Assembly (NCBI GenBank): GCA_017625775.1
Contig: JAGAKE010000003.1
Coordinates: forward strand, 82,575-146,574
Reading direction: 5' to 3'
DNA: 64,000 bases
From: Fibrobacteraceae bacterium
GTDB taxonomy: Bacteria; Fibrobacterota; Fibrobacteria; Fibrobacterales; Fibrobacteraceae
Shown one piece after another: positions 46,071-54,941 of the stretch (its first letter is position 1; each line of letters starts with the position of its first letter). The notes beneath the pieces are model-generated. The model saw only the letters and a list, made by a program, of their open reading frames with translations, was not told where the DNA came from and did no database searches. The position numbers were made by a program, and so were the translations under genes.

Positions 46071-48461
46071 ATGGCGAAGAAAACCGCTAAGCCGGAGAAT
46101 AAGGAAAAAGAAATCTCCGGTCGTTCTTTAATGTTAGATTTAAATCAGCCTTTACCATTGTTGCCGTTGCGAGATTCATTAGTATTGCCTAGTACTTCTT
46201 CTCGAGTTTGGGTTGGGCGAGATATTTCGCTTGCCGCTTTGCAAGCGGCCGATGAAAAACATCATGGAACCATTCTGCTTGTATTGCAGAAAGATCCAAC
46301 CGTAGAAAACATTACTTTAGATGATTTGCATGGAATAGGAGTTCTTGCTCGAATTATGCAAGTGACTACTATGCCTAAGGGTTTTTGTAAAGTTCTTTTT
46401 GAAGGCTTGTTTGCTGTTGATATTTTAAATGCGAAAGTAAAAAAGAATTCTTATTGGGAAGCTTTAGCGGTTCCGCGCCCTGCTTATTTCAACCCTTCAG
46501 AAGAAAATAAAAAGAGAGCGTTAGATATTTTGCAATTATTCCGTGATTATGCAGAACGCTCCAATATTCCTTCTGATTTGCTGGATTCATTAACTTCCAC
46601 AGATTTACCTTTACAGATTTATTTTTCCATGGTGCCGTTTTTGCGCCTTTCTCTTGAAGACAAACAATCATTGCTTAGTTGTTTGAATTTAGAAAGTGTT
46701 GCTGAAAAAGTGGAATCTTCTTTGCAAGCTTTGTTAGAAATGGAAAAAACGCAGAAGCGCGTTCACAGTGAAGTTCAGCGCCGAATGCAGCAATCTCAAA
46801 AGGATTGGTTGATTTCAGAACAAATTCGTCTTTTGCAGAATGAGTTAAGCAATAGCGATCCTTCAACAGACATTGATTTACTTCAAAAGAAATTAAAAGC
46901 AAAAAATTATCCGGAAGACATTCAAGAAAAATTAGACGAGGAATGTGCAAGGCTTCGTTTAATGCCGCCGGCAAGTCCTGAATATTCTCAACTTCATAAT
47001 TATTTAGAATGGTTCTTGACTTTGCCTTATGGCGTTTATTCAGAAACAGAATTAAAATTAAAACAAGTTAAGAAAAATCTTGATGAAAGGCATTTTGGAT
47101 TAGAGAAGGTTAAAGAACGAATTCTTGAATATGTTGCGGTTTTACGTTTAACGGGAACAGAACGCCGTGCTCCAGTTTTATGCCTTGTCGGACCTCCTGG
47201 TGTTGGAAAAACGACTTTAGTTGCTTCTATCGCAGAAGCGATTGGCAGAGAATATGTTCGAGTGACTTTGGGGGGCGTTCGTGATGAAGCGGAAATTCGT
47301 GGGCATCGCAGAACTTATATTGGAGCAATGCCTGGGCGATTTGTTCAAGCTTTGCGTCGTGCAAAATGCATGAACCCGGTGATTTTACTTGACGAAATTG
47401 ATAAGATGGCCTCCGATTTTCGAGGAGACCCAGCAAGCGCTTTGCTTGAATTACTTGACCCTGAACAAAACAAATATTTTTCAGACCATTTTATGGAAGT
47501 TGGTCTGGATTTCTCAAGAGTTTTGTTTATTGCTACAGCAAATACTGAACAAGATATTCCGCCGGCCTTATTTGATCGTTTAGAAGTAGTGCGTTTGCCT
47601 GGCTATTATAAGCATGAAAAAATTCAGATTGCGGAAAAACATTTGTTACCTGCAGCAGCAAGTCGTTCTGGAATTGAGTTAGGTAAAGATTTCTCAATCT
47701 CTCAAAAATTATTAGAAAAAATTATTTCAGATTATACGCGTGAGGCAGGCGTTCGCGAATTAGATCGCTTATTAGAAAAACTGACTCGTTCTCGAGCAAA
47801 GGAAATTGTGCTAGGGAAAAAAATCGAACCAGAAATTTCAGAATCAGTGATGCTGCGCTATTTAGGCGCCCCTCGTTTTACGAATGGTGTATTACCAGCT
47901 CCAGGGCATTTTGGTCGAATTACTGGGCTTGCTTGGACTTCTGTTGGTGGTGAAATTCTAACTATCGAATGTATGCTTTTGAGCGGTCGTGGAAAAGTAA
48001 CATTAACAGGGCGCCTTGGCGACGTAATGAAAGAATCTGTTCAAATCGCAATCAGTTTGGTTCGCGCTCGATTGAAACGTTATGGTGTGGATCCAGATCT
48101 TGTTCGCAAAACAGATATTCATATTCATGTGCCAGAAGGCGCCGTTCCTAAAGATGGACCTTCTGCAGGAATAGCAATGACTTTAGTGATTCTTTCAGCA
48201 TTTACTCGGATTCCAGTGAAACCAGATATTGCTTTTACTGGAGAAGTTAGTTTGTGCGGAGAATTATTGCCGATTGGCGGTTTGAATGAAAAATCGTTAG
48301 CAGCAAAAGAAGCCGGTGTTAAAACTTTGTATGTACCAGAAGGTAATGGAAAAGATGTTCTTGAATTGCCGCTTCCAGCGAAGAAAGCATTGAAAATTCA
48401 TCAGAAAAAGCATATTGATGAAATTATCAAGGATTTATTTCCTTTGCCCAAAAAGGTTTAA
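46071..48461 (+). CDS. lon: Lon protease
   Basis: ATP-dependent protease for misfolded and regulatory proteins. The 796 residues contain the LonN domain (LPLLPLRDSLVLPSTSSRVW), a coiled coil, Walker A GPPGVGKTTLVASIAEAIG (about residue 370), LDEIDKMASDFRGDP, and the protease domain with the catalytic Ser in VPKDGPSAGIAMTL and Lys in the GEVSLCGELLPIGGLNEKSL segment. Length is that of the bacterial LonA type. Confidence 0.97.
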   Translation: MAKKTAKPENKEKEISGRSLMLDLNQPLPLLPLRDSLVLPSTSSRVWVGRDISLAALQAADEKHHGTILLVLQKDPTVENITLDDLHGIGVLARIMQVTTMPKGFCKVLFEGLFAVDILNAKVKKNSYWEALAVPRPAYFNPSEENKKRALDILQLFRDYAERSNIPSDLLDSLTSTDLPLQIYFSMVPFLRLSLEDKQSLLSCLNLESVAEKVESSLQALLEMEKTQKRVHSEVQRRMQQSQKDWLISEQIRLLQNELSNSDPSTDIDLLQKKLKAKNYPEDIQEKLDEECARLRLMPPASPEYSQLHNYLEWFLTLPYGVYSETELKLKQVKKNLDERHFGLEKVKERILEYVAVLRLTGTERRAPVLCLVGPPGVGKTTLVASIAEAIGREYVRVTLGGVRDEAEIRGHRRTYIGAMPGRFVQALRRAKCMNPVILLDEIDKMASDFRGDPASALLELLDPEQNKYFSDHFMEVGLDFSRVLFIATANTEQDIPPALFDRLEVVRLPGYYKHEKIQIAEKHLLPAAASRSGIELGKDFSISQKLLEKIISDYTREAGVRELDRLLEKLTRSRAKEIVLGKKIEPEISESVMLRYLGAPRFTNGVLPAPGHFGRITGLAWTSVGGEILTIECMLLSGRGKVTLTGRLGDVMKESVQIAISLVRARLKRYGVDPDLVRKTDIHIHVPEGAVPKDGPSAGIAMTLVILSAFTRIPVKPDIAFTGEVSLCGELLPIGGLNEKSLAAKEAGVKTLYVPEGNGKDVLELPLPAKKALKIHQKKHIDEIIKDLFPLPKKV

Positions 48462-48462
48462 T

Positions 48463-49179
48463 ATGGAACTTTCTTTAACAGAAATGCAAAAGCGTTATTT
48501 GGAGTTAAAGTCAAGAATGACTTTGGCTTTAGAAAAGGCTAAGCGAAATTCTGAAGAGGTGAAGTTAATTTGGGTGAGTAAATTTCATTCTGCGGAAGCT
48601 GTTGAAAATGCAATTGCATTGGGAGCAACAGACTTTGGTGAAAATCGAGTACAAGAAGCCGAATCAAAATTTTCTGTAAAAAGAGATGGAATTCGCTGTC
48701 ATATTATTGGCCCAGTACAAAAAAACAAATTGAAAAAAGCGGTTCTTGTTGCTGATTGCATTCATTCTATTTCAAGCGAAGAAGCTTTAGAAAAATTGGA
48801 AAAAGTTTGTGCTGAAAATGAGAAAGTTTTAGAAATTCTCTTTCAAGTAAATGCTGGCGAGGAAGAAACAAAAAGTGGCCTTGATGTTAATGAAGCGGAA
48901 GCCTTTTTATCTTCGTTAGAATTTAAGCACTTTCCTCACCTTCGTTTTCGTGGCTTAATGACTATTGGTAAAAATACAGGAATCGCAGAAGATAGTCGTA
49001 GTTGTTTCTCGTTTTTAAGAAATCTTCAACAGAAATTTTTAAAGCGTGGCGGAATTTTTTCAGAATTTACAGAACTTTCTATGGGAATGACTTTAGACTT
49101 AGAAGTGGCTATAGAAGAGGGCGCTACAATGATTCGTGTCGGTACTGCTCTTTTTGGTGAAAGGGAGTATCCAATTTAA
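48463..49179 (+). CDS. YggS-family PLP-binding homeostasis protein
   Basis: A 238-residue alanine-racemase-like barrel without the second domain. The PLP lysine is in LIWVSKFHSAEAVENAI (about residue 37), and the phosphate-binding MTLDLEVAIEEGATMIRVGT motif lies at the end. Members balance free pyridoxal phosphate and do not act as racemases. ATG 48463 begins one base after the lon stop; the longer frame from 48415 is inside lon. Confidence 0.92.
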   Translation: MELSLTEMQKRYLELKSRMTLALEKAKRNSEEVKLIWVSKFHSAEAVENAIALGATDFGENRVQEAESKFSVKRDGIRCHIIGPVQKNKLKKAVLVADCIHSISSEEALEKLEKVCAENEKVLEILFQVNAGEEETKSGLDVNEAEAFLSSLEFKHFPHLRFRGLMTIGKNTGIAEDSRSCFSFLRNLQQKFLKRGGIFSEFTELSMGMTLDLEVAIEEGATMIRVGTALFGEREYPI

Positions 49180-49273
49180 ATAAATGTTAAAAACATTTTC
49201 TGAAACCTTTTTCCACTCTTTTTCTATATTATTCACAACTAATTTTTCACTCTTCAACAAAAAAGGCTAAAAT

Positions 49274-50701
49274 ATGGCATCTAAAATTAAATCCGTTGTT
49301 GCCCGCCAGATTCTTGATTCTCGCGGCAATCCTTCTCTCGAAGTTGACGTAACCCTTGAAAATGGTGTTGTCGGTCATGCTGCTGTTCCAAGTGGTGCAT
49401 CTACTGGCGAACGCGAAGCTTGCGAACTCCGTGATGGTGATAAGAAGACTTACCTTGGCAAAGGTACTTTGACTGCAGTTAAGAACGTCAATACAAAAAT
49501 TGCTAAGAAGCTCATCGGTATGGATCCTTCCAAGCAAACGGAAATTGATGATGCCATGATCGCTCTTGACGGCAACCGTATGCTCAAGAACAAGCTCGGC
49601 GCTAACGCAATTCTTGGTGTTTCTATGGCTGTTTGCTGCGCTGCTGCTAACGATGCAAAAATGCCTCTTTATCAGTACATTGCAAAGCTCCATGGCACAG
49701 AAAAGCTTACTCTCCCATGCCCAATGTGTAACGTTATTAATGGTGGTGCTCACTCTTCTGCTCCAATTGATTTCCAAGAATTCATGATCGCTCCAGTTGG
49801 TGCAAAGACCTTCTCAAAGGGTCTTCAGATGGTTACCGAAATTTTCCACGCTTTGAAGTCTGTTCTCAAAGATGGTGGCTTCGATACAACTGTTGGTGAT
49901 GAAGGTGGTTTCGCTCCTGGTGTTGCTATCAAGCCTGCTAAGAACAAGTTCGGTTATGAAATCAAGGGTGTAATGACTCTTGAAAAAGCTCTTGCTGCTT
50001 TGAAAACCGCTACAGAAAAAGCTGGTTACAAGTTTGGCACAGATATCAAGATTGCTCTTGACGTTGCTTCTTCTGAATTCTGCGACAAGAACACCAAGAA
50101 GGGCAAACCAGAAACTTATACATTCAAGAAGAGCACTAAGAAGACTCTCAAGTCTGCTGACATGGTAAAGCTCTATGAAAAGCTCATCGACAAGTATTCA
50201 ATCTTCTCAATTGAAGATGGTCTTGATGAAGCTGACTGGGCTGGTTGGAAGGTTATGACCGATAAGCTCGGTGCAAAGATTAACCTCGTTGGTGACGATT
50301 TGTTCGTAACAAACCCAACTATTTTTGATGAAGGTATCAAGGCTGGTATTGCTAACGCTATCCTTATCAAGGTTAACCAAGTTGGTTCTGTTTCTGAAAC
50401 TCTTGCTGCTATCAAGCGTGCTCAGGTTGAAGGTTATGCTCCAGTTGTTTCTCACCGTTCTGGCGAAACTGAAGATACCTTTATTGCTGACCTTGCCGTT
50501 GGTACAGCTGCAGGTCAAATCAAGACTGGTTCACTTTCTCGTACAGACCGCGTTTGCAAGTACAACCGTCTTCTCCGCATTGAAGAAGAACTTGGAAAGG
50601 CTGCAGTATATGCTGGCGATCCACGCAAGGCTTGCAAGGCTGTAAAAGCTCCTGCTAAGAAAGCATGCGCTTGCAAAAAAGCTTGCAAAAAGAGCAAGTA
50701 A
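49274..50701 (+). CDS. eno: Enolase with Lys/Ala/Cys-rich C-terminal tail
   Basis: Glycolytic enzyme interconverting 2-phosphoglycerate and phosphoenolpyruvate. Core motifs: [68 protein letters not shown] and the catalytic-lysine region [19 protein letters not shown]. At 475 residues it is about 40 longer than usual. The extra part includes a C-terminal tail [20 protein letters not shown]. Codons are optimised as expected for an abundant protein. Confidence 0.96.
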   Translation: MASKIKSVVARQILDSRGNPSLEVDVTLENGVVGHAAVPSGASTGEREACELRDGDKKTYLGKGTLTAVKNVNTKIAKKLIGMDPSKQTEIDDAMIALDGNRMLKNKLGANAILGVSMAVCCAAANDAKMPLYQYIAKLHGTEKLTLPCPMCNVINGGAHSSAPIDFQEFMIAPVGAKTFSKGLQMVTEIFHALKSVLKDGGFDTTVGDEGGFAPGVAIKPAKNKFGYEIKGVMTLEKALAALKTATEKAGYKFGTDIKIALDVASSEFCDKNTKKGKPETYTFKKSTKKTLKSADMVKLYEKLIDKYSIFSIEDGLDEADWAGWKVMTDKLGAKINLVGDDLFVTNPTIFDEGIKAGIANAILIKVNQVGSVSETLAAIKRAQVEGYAPVVSHRSGETEDTFIADLAVGTAAGQIKTGSLSRTDRVCKYNRLLRIEEELGKAAVYAGDPRKACKAVKAPAKKACACKKACKKSK

Positions 50702-50723
50702 TCTTTAGCTTGTAAAGCAAATG

Positions 50724-50758
50724 AAAAGCGCAGACTCTTAAAGAGTCTGCGCTTTTTT
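50724..50758 (+). terminator. Terminator of eno
   Basis: AAAAGCGCAGACTC pairs perfectly with GAGTCTGCGCTTTT around TTAAA; the U tract is part of the 3' arm. It lies 22 bases past the eno stop. Confidence 0.85.
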
Positions 50759-50814
50759 GTTTATTCATAGTTTTCAGATAAATATTTTTTTCCAAATTTC
50801 CTTAATGCGAAGTC

Positions 50815-50845
50815 AATGAATCCAGGCATTCTCCAACAAGTAAAG
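50815..50845. repeat. 31-bp exact repeat, copy A
   Basis: AATGAATCCAGGCATTCTCC and the rest through GTAAAG occur identically at 50815-50845 and 54632-54662, bracketing the secreted-protein group. Next to this copy ATTCTCCAACA also pairs with TGTTGGAGAAT further on (about 50862-50872), so the segment can form a hairpin. Confidence 0.8.
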
Positions 50846-50848
50846 AAA

Positions 50849-51892
50849 TTATGTTGATTGATGTTGGAGAATCCAATATACTTGACAAGAATCCTGTTTG
50901 TACATTTCTCTTTCCCAGTGTTGTGAATAATCCAAAGGTGTTTCTTCTTCGTTTTTTGGAATTGTAGAGCACTTGTCATTTACGCGAATTGTATATTCAT
51001 CAAAATCTGTAATATTTTCCTTACTCGTTTTATATTCAATATTCCATTTAACTTTAAAATTTCTTGGATAAAAAGAATCTATTCTTATGAATTTATCTGT
51101 CAATAGTTTTAAATTTATTTTGTTGGGAATCGGAAGTCTAATACCTCCCCATAAGATATGTTCTTTTGAACAAATATTTCGTTCTCCATAGGTCATAATA
51201 TTATATATTCCTAATGAATCTAAATCTAAACTCATATTTTTTTCATATTCATATTTACCATTAATTTCCAATTCAAATGAATCTAATAAATGTTTTTGTG
51301 GTAAATAAGAAAGTATTTTAGTTTTATGTAAAACGAAATCATCATCAATACAATATTCTGCAAGCAACAAAGGCATTTCGCATGCACCAATAATTTTCGC
51401 TTTAAATCCCTTTTTATATGCAATATTCGTATTGCTTAAATTGGTTTCCCATAAACCTAAAAACTCTTTTCCATAAAACTTATTTAAATCACGGCAAGCG
51501 TTTTCAAATATTTGTGTCTGACGAAAAGAAGGATCTAATTCAGTTTTTAATAAAGGTGTTTGAAGTTTTACTTCGCAAGAATCGCAATGATGGCATATAT
51601 GAAAACCTGATAAATACCCTCTAGGTGAACGATACCAATCCCCATTTACAACAGCCGGCGTTCTTCGCGGTGACTGTAACGAAAAAGAACTATTCCATCT
51701 AACTTCACAATTTGTATATCCACAACACACGGAATCAGGATATATCCAATTTGTATCAGGTTCAATTACAATTTTATTGATTAGATGCAGATTATATTTA
51801 TTGCAGTCCTTTGAAAAAGTTACACAAAATTCGGCAATATTTTCCGCATAGCTCAAAACTATAAAAAATAGTATTGCGTAAAAATACTTCAT
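50849..51892 (-). CDS. Secreted protein, 347 residues
   Basis: Signal peptide MKYFYAILFFIVLSYAEN. The rest has many Cys residues, including CDSCEVKL and CRDLNKFYG, and is low in G+C; no family recognised. The C-terminus ends at a TAA at 50849. In the adjacent frame a further reading continues through LLVGECLDSLTSH to a later stop, and a similar string is coded at the second copy of the 31-bp repeat, so the true C-terminus may have been lost by a frameshift. Confidence 0.6.
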   Translation of the reverse strand: MKYFYAILFFIVLSYAENIAEFCVTFSKDCNKYNLHLINKIVIEPDTNWIYPDSVCCGYTNCEVRWNSSFSLQSPRRTPAVVNGDWYRSPRGYLSGFHICHHCDSCEVKLQTPLLKTELDPSFRQTQIFENACRDLNKFYGKEFLGLWETNLSNTNIAYKKGFKAKIIGACEMPLLLAEYCIDDDFVLHKTKILSYLPQKHLLDSFELEINGKYEYEKNMSLDLDSLGIYNIMTYGERNICSKEHILWGGIRLPIPNKINLKLLTDKFIRIDSFYPRNFKVKWNIEYKTSKENITDFDEYTIRVNDKCSTIPKNEEETPLDYSQHWEREMYKQDSCQVYWILQHQST

Positions 51893-51913
51893 TCTCGTTC
51901 CGATGACTTAATG

Positions 51914-52084
51914 TTATTCACATTCACATTTGTAACTATTTTTAAATTCAATTTCTAAATCCATTAATGCTTCCGTTACGTTTATTCTATGCTCTGATAT
52001 ATTGTTAACGTCAAGGTCGTCCCAAGTATTTTGCATATTCAGCAATTCTCGGTAAGAGTTTTTATCATGGGGTGCTTTTTTCAT
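51914..52084 (-). CDS. Small protein of 56 residues, translationally coupled
   Basis: Reads MKKAPHDKNSYRELLNMQNT and ends SYKCECE. It overlaps the 3' end of the upstream gene by 20 bases (52065-52084) and ends 22 bases before the next gene's start, filling the gap with an open, acidic, polar frame. It is too short for statistical proof, but the lack of stops and the coupled position support it. No signal peptide; no family recognised. Confidence 0.5.
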   Translation of the reverse strand: MKKAPHDKNSYRELLNMQNTWDDLDVNNISEHRINVTEALMDLEIEFKNSYKCECE

Positions 52085-52715
52085 TTGCTTTGTTCTCTTT
52101 TAGCTCTTGCTTTTTTCGTTCTCTAATTGCTTTTAACTGTTCCTCGGTGCAGAAACCTGAAATGTAAATGGTATTGTCTCCAGAAATTTTCTGTTTTTGT
52201 TTTCCCATTTCTAAGTGATACTCCCATGTCAGTCGCTTTGTTGTTTTGAAAAGAGACTTTACATATAAAGAATCTTTTTGGAGAAAGTAAAAATCAATCA
52301 AGTCATAAGGTTTTATAACTCTATTTCTATTACATTTTGCCTTAGGATATTTGCACAAATCCTTATTTTTTTCGCAAATATTACTATAAGAATAGCACTT
52401 TCCCCCTTGCGTTCCGCGAAAAAAATCTGTTCGTATTTTTTCTTGATTTAGATCCGGAAGTTTCGTTCCAAACATGGAGAAATGCATCGTACTTTCATAA
52501 TCAATGATAATCGTAAACTCATTTCGCATTTCATAATAAGATAATGTATAGACGTTATCTTCTTTAATCCAAGGAATCGTATCCTCGTAAAAACAAAAAT
52601 AAGCAAAAATAGGGTCATCCTCATCAGAATCTTTTTCTGGATAGTCACTAGCATTGCAAAATGCAAACACAAACGCAATAAAAATGCACATTCTATAAAT
52701 CATTTGGACAAACAT
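52065..52715 (-). CDS. Secreted protein, about 216 residues
   Basis: The open frame begins at 52808, but the only start with a clean ribosome binding site is ATG 52715 (AGAGGAAG spaced ahead), giving the signal peptide MFVQMIYRMCIFIAFVFAFCNAS. This start lies inside the upstream gene by 23 bases. The mature part is acidic near the start and has several Cys; the C-terminus is very basic and polar (REEKKQELKENKANEKS-like). No family recognised. Confidence 0.6.
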   Translation of the reverse strand: MFVQMIYRMCIFIAFVFAFCNASDYPEKDSDEDDPIFAYFCFYEDTIPWIKEDNVYTLSYYEMRNEFTIIIDYESTMHFSMFGTKLPDLNQEKIRTDFFRGTQGGKCYSYSNICEKNKDLCKYPKAKCNRNRVIKPYDLIDFYFLQKDSLYVKSLFKTTKRLTWEYHLEMGKQKQKISGDNTIYISGFCTEEQLKAIRERKKQELKENKANEKSTP

Positions 52716-54508
52716 AATCTTCCTCTGGGTAATCAAATGAACCATATTTTTCATGATACAAATCCCTTGCTCTATTAAAACGTTTCGTATATTCTTTTTG
52801 CATTTCATCTAAATAAGGCTTTATCGCATCTTCTATAGCCGCATTCAACGCGCCTTTTTCGTTACAGGCTTCAACTTCAATTTCTATATACTTACTTTCA
52901 TTAGAAAATTTATTCGCAATGCATTGAAAGTCTGCCACATGGCCTTTTTCATGTTTTTCTACTGCGTCATGGTCTATTTGTGTTGTTACATAGCCGTCGG
53001 GAAAAACATAACCAACATTCACGACATAATAATCAATACTATTAAGTTTCATTTGTAGTGTTGTTCCAAATTTTACCCAAACTTTCTTATATTCACATCC
53101 TTTTATTATGCATGTTTCATCTAAGAATTTATCGTCTAGTACTTTAGGTGTATCAAACAATGGGTCTGCCTTAAAACAGGTGATGCCGCCAACTTTTTGA
53201 TCATTTTCAATAACCCCATAATCTTCACGAAGAATACCACAATCTTGTTTTTTCAAAAGAACTCGATTGGAATGTTGTAAGTTTAATTCTTTAAAAATTT
53301 CCTCAATACTTTGTTGTAACTGAATATTTGCATTATGATTTTGCATTTTTCTATTGATTTTTTTATAGAAAATTTGTCGGGTAGATTTGGCCATACTAAT
53401 TCCTCTACCTAATGCATCGAAGTATCTTGCTGTATTCAACAAATCAATAGAATAGGCATTATCCTTTCTACTACTTTCATCATTGAAATCAGCCGTTCGT
53501 TTCATTAAAGCAATTCCATCTGGGCATCGTTCATCATTGTTTTTTTCTTCGAATGGCTCATCACAATCCACTTCTTCGTACCACGAGCCAATATTGTGTG
53601 TTCCGAAGTTTTCGCCAGTCCAAAGCCAATCGTTGTAGCAATCACTTCCGCGGTCAGAGTTGCATTTGTAACACTTGCCGTTTGCTGCAAAGCAAGCGTT
53701 TTGTGGGGCGTTTGGAACTTTTTTTAACGGATGAACGGGGCATTGTCCCACAAATTCTTCTGGTGCTTCTTCCGCTAAACCAGTTTCACAATCTACTTCT
53801 TCGTACCACCAGTCAATATTTGCAGAGTTAAAGTCATAAATCCACAGCCAATCATTGTAGCAATCACCTCCGCGGTCAGAGTTGCATTTGTAACACTTGC
53901 CGTTTGCAGCAAAACATGCACTATGTGGGGTGCTCGGGACACTTTCAAAAGGGTGTTCTTGACAAAGTTCAAAAGCAGAACTAGATGAATTTTCTTCAAA
54001 GCCAGAACTACTTTCAAAAGAAGAACTTGAAGAAGATTCTGCTAATTCACATTTACCTACCACACACCAGCCGCGTTCAGAAAGTGTTGTGTCGTATTTT
54101 GCAATTCCCATAGAAAGAGCGCAACTTTCAACAGAATCAGTTAAAGCCACTTCAACTTCATAGGAATAACCGAAACAATCCTCATCATGAGGGAGCCATT
54201 CACCTCGGCAAAATTCATTCATTTTATTTGCAGAAGGAAAACGAGGGTTTGCTTGTAAAAAAGCTTGTTCAAGAGTGTGCGTGGTTATGTTTTCTGGTAA
54301 AGGGCGATTCATCCAAAAGAATGTATATCTTTTTCCATTTGTTGCCATAACGTAAAGTGGCTGTGTAGCTTCATTGATTTCCATGATAACAAGGGCAGGA
54401 AAAACTTGATGAACTTGGAGTAATTTGTTGAAAAGAAGAACTTGTTTGAGCTAGCGCTGAGCTTGCTAGTACAAATAAAGTAATAATTGTGATTTTTAAT
54501 TTATTCAT
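52693..54508 (-). pseudogene. Secreted HExxH putative metallopeptidase with frameshifted 5' end
   Basis: A main open frame covers 52693-54384 (563 residues from ATG 54384). It holds a serine-rich linker (residues 118-140), two tandem Cys-rich units (ACFAANGKCYKCNSDRG twice), and a C-terminal domain with EKHEKGHVADF (residues 478-482 are HEKGH) plus a helical end, resembling DUF922-type putative zinc peptidases. Just upstream, in the other frame, ATG 54508 gives MNKLKITIITLFVLASSALA, a perfect signal peptide, that runs to a stop at about 54371 after QTSSSFQQITPSSSSFS. One frameshift near 54384 would join them, so the gene is broken, wrongly read, or regulated by frameshift. Confidence 0.7.
53500..53960. 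repeat. Tandem Cys-rich units within the HExxH protein
   Basis: The two Cys-rich units are nearly identical over a core that codes CFAANGKCYKCNSDRG and YNDWLW. They are about 200 bases apart and end in WYEEVDC. Duplication appears recent. Confidence 0.7.
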
Positions 54509-54609
54509 AAAAGAGCGGAAAATCTATGTAAGAAAAATATAAGCAAACATCTGTTGCGAGTCAATAAAGATTTTGTAAAAAAGGTTTAGGAATTTTCACG
54601 TCAAAAATA

Positions 54610-54789
54610 TCATTCTACTTTTTTATTTGCTAATGAATCCAGGCATTCTCCAACAAGTAAAGCATCTATTTTGTATGTCAAAGTGGTGTCGTTAGAATTA
54701 TAGCCTTGCAAAAAATGTTGGTTTAAAAAGAACGTGTGCTGAAATTTTTGCGATTTTTGAAAATAATGTCTTAAACAAGAACTTGAATC
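54610..54789 (-). pseudogene. Possible 3' remnant of a coding region
   Basis: An open frame with no ATG codes about 59 residues ending KIDALLVGECLDSLANKKVE and a TGA at 54610-54612. The DALLVGECLDSL region includes the 31-bp repeat that also lies at 50815-50845. It has the look of an orphan C-terminus left after a deletion or duplication. Confidence 0.35.
54632..54662. repeat. 31-bp exact repeat, copy B
   Basis: Identical to copy A at 50815-50845. The 54509-54941 interval otherwise holds the possible remnant coding region, the leader of the frameshifted gene and, towards its right end, the upstream region of the ABC transporter operon. Confidence 0.8.
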
Positions 54790-54941
54790 TTTTATAAGAA
54801 AGGTAAATATTTGTAAACAAACGAGAGGCGTATGAATTTTTAAACACTTTTTTTTGATGCAAAATTATTTTTTCCAAAAAAAAACATATATTGAACACGA
54901 CTTTTCATCTTGGCCTTATTGGTCAGAAAAATGAGGATAAA

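Noticed and set aside
48415..48462. Upstream start for the YggS-like gene inside lon
   Set aside because: ATG 48463 immediately follows the lon stop and gives the normal family N-terminus.
54698..54898. 66-codon minus-strand frame in the gap before the ABC operon
   Set aside because: Low complexity, lacks an RBS, and a different frame carries the repeat-linked reading; coding status cannot be supported.
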